From Natronomonas moolapensis 8.8.11 (GTDB lineage: Archaea; Halobacteriota; Halobacteria; Halobacteriales; Haloarculaceae): 64,000 bases of DNA. The stretch is taken from assembly GCF_000591055.1 (NCBI RefSeq), contig NC_020388.1, forward strand, positions 744,001 to 808,000, written 5' to 3'. Positions 10,579 through 18,418 of this stretch are shown piece after piece. The notes below the pieces were generated by a model that searched no databases, was not told the DNA's origin, and worked only from the letters and a program-made list of their open reading frames with translations. The position numbers and the translations under genes were made by a program. Within the stretch, counting starts at the first letter, position 1, and every line of letters starts with the position of its first letter.

Positions 10579-10708
10579 ACCGAACGGTTGGGCCACCCCG
10601 GACAAAACTCTTTACCTCCGTACGCGGTCCGACACGCTGTCGGGAGTCGGCCGGCACCGGTGGGAGACGCTCCGCCACCCTAATGGCCCGCCTGGACGAG
10701 TCACCGAC

Positions 10709-12457
10709 ATGAACGTAGAGGAGTACTGGGGGATCGGCCCGAAGACCAAAACGGTCCTCGAGGAGTCGATCGGGACCGAGGCCGCCATAGAGGCGATCGA
10801 GGCGGGCGACGTCCGGACGCTCGTCGAGGCGGGCGTCGACCGAAGCCGGGTGACGCGCGTACTCAGACACGCCCAAAGCGCCGACGGGATGGCGCTCTTG
10901 GCGACCCGCGACGCCCGGCTAGTTTATAAAGACCTTCTCGATTCGATCGCCAAACTCGCCGTGAGCGAGGCGGCCGCCGACCGGCTCCGGACGCTGACGC
11001 CGCTGGCCGACCGGTCGGCTATGGAGGCCCGTCTCGACGCCGTCGAGCGCGGGCGGGCGGGCTGGAACGCCCTCGACGACGACGACAGGACGGCGGTGCT
11101 CGGGACGTTCGAGCGCTACGACGACGCTGCCGGCCGGATCGCCGCCGTCGAAGCGGCGGTCGAGTTGGCCGAGATCGACACCGAAAGCGCCGTCTTCGAT
11201 CCGATCGCCGGCCTCGATACGGACGCGCTGGCCGAGGCGGCGGTGGCGCTCGAAGCTCTCGGCGACGACCGGATCGCCCGGGGGGCCGACGACGAACTCG
11301 ACCGGCTCCGGGACGCCCGCGAGACCCTCGACCGGCTCTCGGCGAATGCGGAAGGGGTCCTCGAGGAGCTGCGATCGGACGGCGTCGACGACAGCACGGC
11401 CTTTCGCGAGGGGCTCGTCGAGTACCTCCGCCGGGAGACGACCGTCGATCCGGCCCGGGTCCGCTCGGCGATGGTCGACGAGGCCGTCGACGCCACCGGG
11501 TTCGTCACCGAGACGCTCCGGGCGCTTCGGTCGGATCTGGAGGCCGCCATCGGGGAGCGCTCGGCGGCCGTCCGCGCCGACCTGGAGGCGGCCGTCGAGG
11601 CGGCGGGCGAGGACGTCGGGCGCGCCGAAACGGCCGTGACGACGGTCGCGCGCGAACTCTCCGTGGGCCGATTCGCGGCGGCCTACGACCTCCGCCGCCC
11701 CCGCTACGTCGACGACGAGGGCCTCGCGGTCGTCGGCGCGCGGAACCTCGGGCTGCTCGACGCCGGCGTCGACCCGCAGCCGATCACGTACGCGGTCGGC
11801 GAGCACGGCCTCGACGCCCCGGCCGGCGAACGAGTAACGGTGCTCACGGGGGCCAACAGCGGCGGGAAGACGACGCTTCTGGAGACGCTGTGTGCCGTTG
11901 CGGTTCTCGCCCATATGGGCCTGCCCGTCCCGGCCGACGCCGCCGAGATCTCGGTCCTCGATCGGCTCGTCTTCCACCGGCGACACGCGAGTTTCAACGC
12001 GGGCGTCCTCGAGTCGACGCTGCAGTCGGTCGTCCCGCCGCTGGTCTCCGGCGACCGGACGCTCATGCTGGTCGACGAGTTCGAGGCCATCACCGAACCG
12101 GGGCGGGCGGCGGACTTACTCGGCGGTCTCGTCCGGCTGTCGATCGCCGAGGGCGCCATCGGGACGTTCGTCACCCACCTGGCGAACGACCTCGAACCCC
12201 TCCCGGAGTCGGCGCGAACCGACGGTATCGTCGCCCGCGGGCTGACCGACGACCTCGAGTTGGAGGTCGACTACCAACCCCGCTTCGGCGAGGTGGGCCG
12301 CTCGACGCCGGAGTTCATCGTCTCGCGGCTGGTCGCGAACGCGGGCGACCGCGCCGAGGAGGCCGGCTTCCGGACGCTCGCGGCGGCGCTGGACACCGAG
12401 ATGGTCCAACGAACCCTCTCGGACGCGGCCTGGACGGCGCTCGACGGATCGGAGTGA
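10709..12457 (+). CDS. MutS-family ATPase with N-terminal helix-hairpin-helix (MutS5/MutS2-like)
   Basis: A 582-residue MutS-core protein without the mismatch-recognition domain. The N-terminus (YWGIGPKTKTVLEES) is a helix-hairpin-helix DNA-binding motif. A long helical lever/clamp region follows, and the ATPase has Walker A GANSGGKTT near residue 381 and Walker B LVDEFEAIT near 453. A dimerisation helix ends the protein. The absence of a GxFYE wedge and of an Smr nuclease domain separates it from MutS1 (also in this window) and from bacterial MutS2. A role in recombination intermediates or branched DNA is inferred from the family. It is divergent from the ferredoxin gene. Confidence 0.85.
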   Translation: MNVEEYWGIGPKTKTVLEESIGTEAAIEAIEAGDVRTLVEAGVDRSRVTRVLRHAQSADGMALLATRDARLVYKDLLDSIAKLAVSEAAADRLRTLTPLADRSAMEARLDAVERGRAGWNALDDDDRTAVLGTFERYDDAAGRIAAVEAAVELAEIDTESAVFDPIAGLDTDALAEAAVALEALGDDRIARGADDELDRLRDARETLDRLSANAEGVLEELRSDGVDDSTAFREGLVEYLRRETTVDPARVRSAMVDEAVDATGFVTETLRALRSDLEAAIGERSAAVRADLEAAVEAAGEDVGRAETAVTTVARELSVGRFAAAYDLRRPRYVDDEGLAVVGARNLGLLDAGVDPQPITYAVGEHGLDAPAGERVTVLTGANSGGKTTLLETLCAVAVLAHMGLPVPADAAEISVLDRLVFHRRHASFNAGVLESTLQSVVPPLVSGDRTLMLVDEFEAITEPGRAADLLGGLVRLSIAEGAIGTFVTHLANDLEPLPESARTDGIVARGLTDDLELEVDYQPRFGEVGRSTPEFIVSRLVANAGDRAEEAGFRTLAAALDTEMVQRTLSDAAWTALDGSE

Positions 12458-12519
12458 CCGTCCGCCCGACGGCACCGCCGAGGCGGTAGGCATTTCTTCG
12501 GCCCACCACACCCCAGCGT

Positions 12520-14631
12520 ATGGACAGAAAGCGGGCGATGACGAGCGTCGACCTCGCCGCGCTCGTCGGCGAGTTGCGGGAGTACACCGGCGCGGTCGTC
12601 GACAAGGCCTACCTCTACGGCGACGACTTCGTCCGGTTGAAGATGCGCGATTACGACCGCGGCCGGATCGAACTCGTCGTCGAGACGGGCGATCCCAAGC
12701 GGGCCCACGTCGCCGTCCCCGACCACGTCGCCGACGCCCCGGGGCGGCCGCCGAACTTCGCGATGATGCTCAGAAACCGCATCGCGGGCGCGAACTTCGA
12801 GGGCGTCGAGCAGTACGGCTTCGACCGCATTCTCACCTTTCGTTTCGAACGCGAGGACGCGACGACGCTCGTCGTCGCGGAACTGTTCGGCGACGGCAAC
12901 GTCGCCGTGATGAACGAGGACAGAGAGGTCATCGACTCTCTCGACACCGTCCGGTTGACCGCCCGGACGGTCGCGCCGGGATCGCAGTACGGCTACCCCG
13001 ACGAGCGGTTCAGCCCCCTCGATTGCGACGGCGAGGCCTTCGCAGCGCGGATGGCCGACTCCGATACCGACCTCGTTCGCACGCTCGCGACGCAGCTCAA
13101 CTTCGGCGGCCTCTACGCCGAGGAGCTGTGTACACGCGCCGGCGTCGAGAAGACGATGGACATCGAGGAAGCGACCGAGGAGCACTACGAGGCGCTCTAC
13201 GGCGCGCTCGAGCGTCTCCGGGAGCCGATCCTCGAGGGCCGGACCGATCCCCGGCTCTACGAGACCGACGACGGCGACGTCGTCGACGCGACGCCGCTTC
13301 CGTTGCGGGAACACGAGACAGAGGGCTACGACGCGACCGCCTTCGAGAGTTTCAACGGCGCGATCGACGAGTACTTCTATCGGCTCGAAACCGAGTCCGA
13401 GACCGAAGAACAGGCCGGCGCCGGGACCGACCGCCCCGACTTCGAGTCCGAGATCGAAAAATACGAGCGGATCATCGAACAGCAGGAGGGCGCGATCGAG
13501 TCCTACGACGAGCAGGCCGACGAGGAACAGCGGAAGGCCGAATCCCTCTACGGCAACTACGATCTGATCGACGAGATCTGCTCGACGGTTCGGGCGGCCC
13601 GCGAGGACGGCGTCCCCTGGGCGGAGATCGAGGAGACGTTCGAGGCCGGTGCCGAGCGGGGCATCGAGGCCGCCGAGGCGGTCGTCTCGGTCGACGGTGC
13701 CGAGGGGACGGTGACCGTCGATCTGGGGGACGGCCCGATCGAGTTGGACCCGACCGTCGGCGTCGAGCGCAACGCCGATCGCCTCTACACCGAGGCCAAG
13801 CGCGTCCGCGGGAAAAAAGAGGGCGCACAGGCCGCCATCGAGGACACCCGCGAGGACCTCGCCGCAGTCGAGCGCCGCCGCGAGGCGTGGGAGGCCGAGG
13901 ACGCCGACGAGGGCGAGGACGAAGACGACGACGCCGAGACCGACTACCTCGCCGTGTCGTCGGTCCCCGTCAGGTACGACGAGAAGTGGCACGAGCGCTT
14001 TCGGTGGTTCCGGACGAGCGACGGCTTCCTCGTGATCGGGGGGCGAAACGCCGACCAGAACGAGGAGCTGGTCAAAAAGTACATGGACCCCTCGGATCGG
14101 TTCTTCCACGCGCAGGCCCACGGCGCGCCGGTGACGATTCTGAAGGCGACAGAACCGGACGAACCGGCCCGCGACGTCGACATCCCGGAGACGAGCAAAC
14201 GCGAGGCCGCCCGCTTTGCGGTGTCGTACTCCTCCGTCTGGAAGGACGGCAAATTCGAGGGTGACGTCTACGAGGTCGACGCCGATCAGGTGTCGAAGAC
14301 GCCCGAGAGCGGCGAGTACGTCGAGAAGGGGAGCTTCGTCATTCGCGGTGATCGAGAGTACTACCACGACGTCTCCGTCGGCGTCTCCGTCGGCATCAAG
14401 TGCGAACCCGACACCCGCGTCGTCGGGGGGCCGCCGTCGGCCATCGATTCGGTCGCTGCGACGTCGATCCGGATCGAGCCGGGAGAGTACGCCCAAAACG
14501 ACATCGCAAAGCGGCTCTACCGGACGTTCCGCGAACGCTTTACCGACACGAGCTTCGTCCGCAAGGTCGCAAGCCCCGACCGGATCCAGGAGTTCTGCCC
14601 GCCCGGGGGGAGCCGAATGGTCGACGAGTGA
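12520..14631 (+). CDS. rqcH: RqcH/NFACT family ribosome quality-control factor
   Basis: A 703-residue archaeal homologue of Rqc2/NEMF/RqcH, which binds stalled 50S subunits with peptidyl-tRNA and recruits tRNA for C-terminal tailing. NFACT-N is at about 1-250, with an invariant Asp-Arg (YGFDRIL, D102-R103) equivalent to the DR pair needed for tRNA binding. A helical/coiled-coil middle spans about 280-460 and includes a very acidic stretch. NFACT-R begins near residue 493 (RWFRTSDGFLVIGGRN). The length is normal for haloarchaea. It lies one gene from pelota and in the same window as Cdc48, other stalled-ribosome factors. The ATG at 12538 is an alternative start. Confidence 0.9.
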   Translation: MDRKRAMTSVDLAALVGELREYTGAVVDKAYLYGDDFVRLKMRDYDRGRIELVVETGDPKRAHVAVPDHVADAPGRPPNFAMMLRNRIAGANFEGVEQYGFDRILTFRFEREDATTLVVAELFGDGNVAVMNEDREVIDSLDTVRLTARTVAPGSQYGYPDERFSPLDCDGEAFAARMADSDTDLVRTLATQLNFGGLYAEELCTRAGVEKTMDIEEATEEHYEALYGALERLREPILEGRTDPRLYETDDGDVVDATPLPLREHETEGYDATAFESFNGAIDEYFYRLETESETEEQAGAGTDRPDFESEIEKYERIIEQQEGAIESYDEQADEEQRKAESLYGNYDLIDEICSTVRAAREDGVPWAEIEETFEAGAERGIEAAEAVVSVDGAEGTVTVDLGDGPIELDPTVGVERNADRLYTEAKRVRGKKEGAQAAIEDTREDLAAVERRREAWEAEDADEGEDEDDDAETDYLAVSSVPVRYDEKWHERFRWFRTSDGFLVIGGRNADQNEELVKKYMDPSDRFFHAQAHGAPVTILKATEPDEPARDVDIPETSKREAARFAVSYSSVWKDGKFEGDVYEVDADQVSKTPESGEYVEKGSFVIRGDREYYHDVSVGVSVGIKCEPDTRVVGGPPSAIDSVAATSIRIEPGEYAQNDIAKRLYRTFRERFTDTSFVRKVASPDRIQEFCPPGGSRMVDE

Positions 14632-14697
14632 GCCGACGGGGGCAGCCGGCTGGCCGCCTCCACGGAATATAAAGCCACTGGGCGCGTTACTAAAGAC

Positions 14698-15822
14698 ATG
14701 CTCAGGGAGGCGCTCGACTACCCGACGCGGTCGCCCGAAGGGGGGCGTTCGGTCATCGTCGGCGGACTGGTCCTCGTCGTCATCACGGCCTGTCTCGGCG
14801 TTGCGGCGCTCGGCGCCCCGTACGCGTACGCCGCCGCGTTGGGTCTCCTCCCGTGGCTCCTCGTGCGGGGCTACTACGTCCGCGTCGTCCGCACGTCGAT
14901 CGGGCGCGAGCGCCCGACTCCGCCGCGGTTCGGCGACGTCCGACGACTGTTCCGCGACGGCGCGGTCGCAGTCGGGATCTCGGCGGTGTATCTGCTGCCC
15001 GGGTCGGTCGTGCTCGCCCCGCTGGTCGGCGTTCGAGCGGCCGGGACGGACGTCTCGGCGGTGTTGCTCGAGCGCGCTGTCCCCGGGGCTGCCGCGACCG
15101 CGGCCACCTCGCTGACGGGCGTCGCCGCCGTCGTCGCGCTCATGTACGCCATCGGCGCGCTCTACGTCCTCCCGGTGGCGGTCGCCCGGTTCGCCCACTC
15201 GAATCGCGTGCGCGCCGCCTTCGAGATCGGACCCGTCGTTTCCGGAGCCATCAGCGAGGATTACGCCACCGCGTGGGGGATCTCGATCGCCTTGCGGCTG
15301 TTCGTGCTTCCGTTCACGTACCTGCTTCGGCTCCTCCTCGTCGGGTTCTTCCTCCAGTTTCACGTTTCGACCGGCGCTCGGTACTGTTACGGCCAGGGCG
15401 CGGGGGCCGCGCTCGGTCTCGATGCGGTTCCCGCGACCCACGAACGGAGCGACCCCGAGGAGTGGGCTGCCCGACCCGCCGTCTCGCGCGTCCCGGCCCG
15501 CGATGGAGGGATCGGGAGTCGACGGCAACGGCCGGGACGCGGCGACCTCACACCGGCGGTGCGGCGGGTGACGGAGGGCGTCACCGACGCTGGTGCCGAG
15601 ACCGACGGCGGTTCCGGGGCCGGGCGGTCGCCGGGGGCTTCGAATGTGACCGACGGCGGCTCCGGGCCGGGAGGGGACGGCGCTTCCGAGGGCGACGGCG
15701 ATGCGGGGGGCGACGCGGACGCATCGGAGTCGCGGGGCTTCGACGGCGGGTTCCGACCCGCTATCGGCCCGGTCGAACGAGGCGGCGACACCGACGGCCG
15801 GGACGGGCACACGCCGGAGTGA
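14698..15822 (+). CDS. DUF4013 integral membrane protein with disordered C-terminus
   Basis: A 374-residue protein starting MLREALDYPTR, the characteristic DUF4013 opening. Hydrophobic segments at about 19-60, 90-115, 130-165 and 190-225 give four to six membrane helices, with RGYYVRVVRTSIG as the conserved loop. The last ~130 residues are Gly/Asp/Ser-rich and probably cytosolic. GAATATAAAG at about 14666-14674 supports a leaderless start. DUF4013 function is unknown. A second family member, fused to a zinc ribbon, is in the accessory segment at 61470. Confidence 0.85.
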   Translation: MLREALDYPTRSPEGGRSVIVGGLVLVVITACLGVAALGAPYAYAAALGLLPWLLVRGYYVRVVRTSIGRERPTPPRFGDVRRLFRDGAVAVGISAVYLLPGSVVLAPLVGVRAAGTDVSAVLLERAVPGAAATAATSLTGVAAVVALMYAIGALYVLPVAVARFAHSNRVRAAFEIGPVVSGAISEDYATAWGISIALRLFVLPFTYLLRLLLVGFFLQFHVSTGARYCYGQGAGAALGLDAVPATHERSDPEEWAARPAVSRVPARDGGIGSRRQRPGRGDLTPAVRRVTEGVTDAGAETDGGSGAGRSPGASNVTDGGSGPGGDGASEGDGDAGGDADASESRGFDGGFRPAIGPVERGGDTDGRDGHTPE

Positions 15823-15885
15823 GCGACCCGCCAGCCCCCCGATCCGAACCCGAGCGCACTTATTATCTCCGACCCGACGGCTGGT

Positions 15886-16953
15886 ATGCGCATCGCCGAC
15901 CGCGAGGCCGCCGAGGGGGGCCGCGAACGGATCACCGTCGTCCCCGAGAGCCTCGACGACCTGTGGCATCTCACCTACATTCTGGAACCCGGCGACGCCG
16001 TCTCGGGCGACACCACGCGCCGAATCCAGCGCGACGACGACATGACCCGCGACACCGGCGGTCAACGCGAGCCGATGTGGCTCGCACTCGAGGTGGCCGA
16101 TGTCGAGTTCGCGAAGTTCGCCAACCGCCTCCGGGTCGGCGGCGAGATCGTCGAGTGCTCGCGAGAGGACCAACTCGACTTCCACCACACGTTCAACGTC
16201 GAGGAGCACGACGAGATCACGATCGAGAAGGTCTGGCAGGTCGACCAACTGGAGCGGCTTGAGGAGGCCGTCGAGACTGCAGAACAGCCCGACGTCGCCA
16301 TCGCGACCGTCGAGGAGGGCGAGGCCCACGTCCACACCGTCGCCCAGTACGGCGTCGAGGAGCGCGCGACGATCACCGGGACGACGGGGAAAAGCGAGTA
16401 CGCTCGCGGCCGCGACGAACTGTTCGAGGAGTTGGCCGCGATCCTGAAACGCCTCGACGTCGAGGCGATTATCCTCGCCGGCCCGGGGTTCACCAAGCGA
16501 GACGCCCTCGATCACATCGAGGAGGACGCCCCGGAGGCGGCCGGAAAGATACAGACCGTCGACACCGCGAGCGTCGGCGACCGCGGCGTCCACGAGGTGT
16601 TGAAACGCGGCGCGGTCGATCGCATCCAGACCGAGACCCGCATCTCGAAGGAGGCCGAATACATCGACGAACTGATGGAACGGATCGCCGAGGGAGCCAA
16701 AGCCGCCTACGGAATCGATGAAGTGGCTGAGGCCGCCGAATACGGGGCGGTCGAGACGCTGCTCGTCCTCGACGAACGGCTGCGGGAGGAACGCGCCGGG
16801 GAGGGCGAGTGGGCACGCGACGTCAACGACGTCATCTCGGACGTTGAGCGACAGGGCGGCGACGTGGTCGTCTTCTCCCACGAGTTCGACCCCGGCCAGC
16901 AACTCGGGAACCTGGGCGGGATCGCGGCGCTGTTGCGCTATCGGCTGAACTGA
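15886..16953 (+). CDS. pelA: mRNA surveillance protein Pelota
   Basis: The archaeal Dom34/Pelota, which enters the empty A site of stalled ribosomes and works with aEF1A and ABCE1 to split them. The N-terminal Sm-like domain (1-~130) contains [14 protein letters not shown] and a Thr/Arg-rich loop. The central eRF1-like domain begins near 130, and the C-terminal domain (from ~260) has the L7Ae-like fold. There is no GGQ motif, as expected for Pelota. At 355 residues it has family length. CTTATTATC near 15859-15867 gives a leaderless start. Its proximity to rqcH suggests a ribosome-rescue neighbourhood. Confidence 0.95.
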   Translation: MRIADREAAEGGRERITVVPESLDDLWHLTYILEPGDAVSGDTTRRIQRDDDMTRDTGGQREPMWLALEVADVEFAKFANRLRVGGEIVECSREDQLDFHHTFNVEEHDEITIEKVWQVDQLERLEEAVETAEQPDVAIATVEEGEAHVHTVAQYGVEERATITGTTGKSEYARGRDELFEELAAILKRLDVEAIILAGPGFTKRDALDHIEEDAPEAAGKIQTVDTASVGDRGVHEVLKRGAVDRIQTETRISKEAEYIDELMERIAEGAKAAYGIDEVAEAAEYGAVETLLVLDERLREERAGEGEWARDVNDVISDVERQGGDVVVFSHEFDPGQQLGNLGGIAALLRYRLN

Positions 16954-17001
16954 CCCGCAGTACAGCCTCCGACCGGTCTTCGGGCTCCCGGCGGCGACGA
17001 G

Positions 17002-17763
17002 CTACCCGGTTCGTCGCAGATCCACCGTCAGGCCGTCTCTCGCCACCCGGACGTCGCCGTCGAACGCCGACTCGACGGACTCGGTCATCTCGTCGTGGTG
17101 GCCGTCGGTGTGGGGATACAGGTGCGTCAGGTAGACCCGGCCGATCTCGTGGCCCGATAGCGCCTCGCCGAGTCGGCTCGGCGTCGGGTGGTTGTCCACG
17201 TCAATACCATCGGGAAACGAACAGTCGTGCGCCAACACGGCCGATCCTTCGGCGAGTTCGGCGACGGCCTCGGTCGCCTCGCCGTCGCCGGAGAACGTAA
17301 AGATGGCGTCGTCGGTTTCGAAGCGGTAAGCCAGACCCTGCATCGAGTGCACCGTTTCGACCGCCTCGACGTCGTAGCCGGCGACCGACTCCGACCCCGG
17401 GCCGAGCTCCCGGATCGAGAGGTCAATCCGGCCGGCCATGTACTCGTGGACGTCGAGAAGTCCCTCGAGGAGCTCCTCGGTGCCGTCTGGGCCGACGACC
17501 TCGAGGTCGGTCTCGCCGGCCAGCCACCGGGCTTTAAGCAGGGCCATGAGGTCCGAGACGTGGTCGATGTGGTGGTGGGTGAGCAGGACCGTCTCGATTC
17601 CCTCGTAGCCGACGTTGGTCTCCGCGAGGCCGTGGAGCACGCCGCTGCCGCAGTCGACGAGCAGCGGACCGCCCCCGCCTGCGGGGTCCTCGAGCAGCAG
17701 GCCGGTCTGGAACCGTTCGCCGGTCGGCATCGCCGATCCGGTGCCGAGAAAAGTCACGCGCAT
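17002..17763 (-). CDS. Metallo-beta-lactamase-fold hydrolase (RNase Z-like subfamily)
   Basis: A 253-residue MBL hydrolase. The metal site HHHIDH (residues 63-68) follows VLLTH. Further ligands are in LAHDCSFPDG and in LTHLYPHTDGH near the C-terminus. The opening RVTFLGTGSAMPTGERFQTG is shared with tRNase Z and arylsulfatase-like MBL enzymes. It is shorter than canonical tRNase Z and lacks an obvious flexible arm, so tRNA 3' processing is not assured. It is convergent with pelota and stands alone. Confidence 0.85.
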   Translation of the reverse strand: MRVTFLGTGSAMPTGERFQTGLLLEDPAGGGGPLLVDCGSGVLHGLAETNVGYEGIETVLLTHHHIDHVSDLMALLKARWLAGETDLEVVGPDGTEELLEGLLDVHEYMAGRIDLSIRELGPGSESVAGYDVEAVETVHSMQGLAYRFETDDAIFTFSGDGEATEAVAELAEGSAVLAHDCSFPDGIDVDNHPTPSRLGEALSGHEIGRVYLTHLYPHTDGHHDEMTESVESAFDGDVRVARDGLTVDLRRTG

Positions 17764-17899
17764 ACCTCCCGGTCGGGGGCGGCGGGGAAGTATGTTGATA
17801 TCGGGGGCTAGGGGGTACTCGGCGTCGGATCGCCCCGGGGCGTCCTCGCGGCCCGTGTCGACTCCTCACAGCTGTATCGTACCGTCAACGTCCGCGCCG

Positions 17900-18288
17900 T
17901 CACAGTTCGTGTCGTATATATATCCCGAGGTAGCCGCCGAGAACGGCGAGTCCGACGGTGTAGGCCGCCACGAAAACGAGCGCGACGGCGCCGAACACGC
18001 CGAGTGCTATGGGGGCACCGCCGAACCCGAGGAAGGCCAACAGCAGGAAAAACAGGACCACGAAGGGGACGAACGTGACCACGCCCGCCACCGCCCCGGC
18101 CTTCAGTCCGTCCTCGAAACGTCCGCCTTGGAATAACCGGCGACGATCCCACCGAGAAGCGTCGAGAGCGGGACCGCAGAGAGGACGATGCCGACGACGC
18201 CGCCAACGAAGCCGTATATCAGGGCGTTCGACTCCGTCTCCGCCGGGAGCCGATCGCGCAGCGTGGAGGGGGGACTGTCGGGGACCAT
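17900..18288 (-). pseudogene. DUF5518 membrane protein split by a frameshift
   Basis: The N-terminal part (ATG at 18286-18288, MVPDSPPSTLRDRL) runs to ALLGGIVAGY-like sequence (SVPLSTLLGGIVAGY) and then goes out of frame. The homology resumes in another frame at GGRFEDGLKAGAVAGV and continues through two more membrane helices to YLGIYIRHEL. Together they make a normal ~125-residue DUF5518 protein with four helices. The break is at about 18128-18135, where one missing base would restore GYLQGG. It is either a recent pseudogene or a sequencing error. Confidence 0.7.
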
Positions 18289-18418
18289 GGCTCGGGGTCC
18301 GGGGGTGGGCGCGAAAGGCCTTGCGGTGGCTCGCGGGGGCGCGAGCCACACCGGCGGCGTCGATCCGCAGTTCCGCGGGCCAAACCCACTTGCACGCCCG
18401 CACCCTATCGGCCGATAC

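Noticed and set aside
12271-16902. A 1543-codon open frame on the minus strand
   Set aside because: It lies antisense to rqcH, the DUF4013 gene and pelA, all with clear domains. High GC removes stop codons from antisense frames, and the translation is Arg/Asp/Val-rich shadow without motifs.
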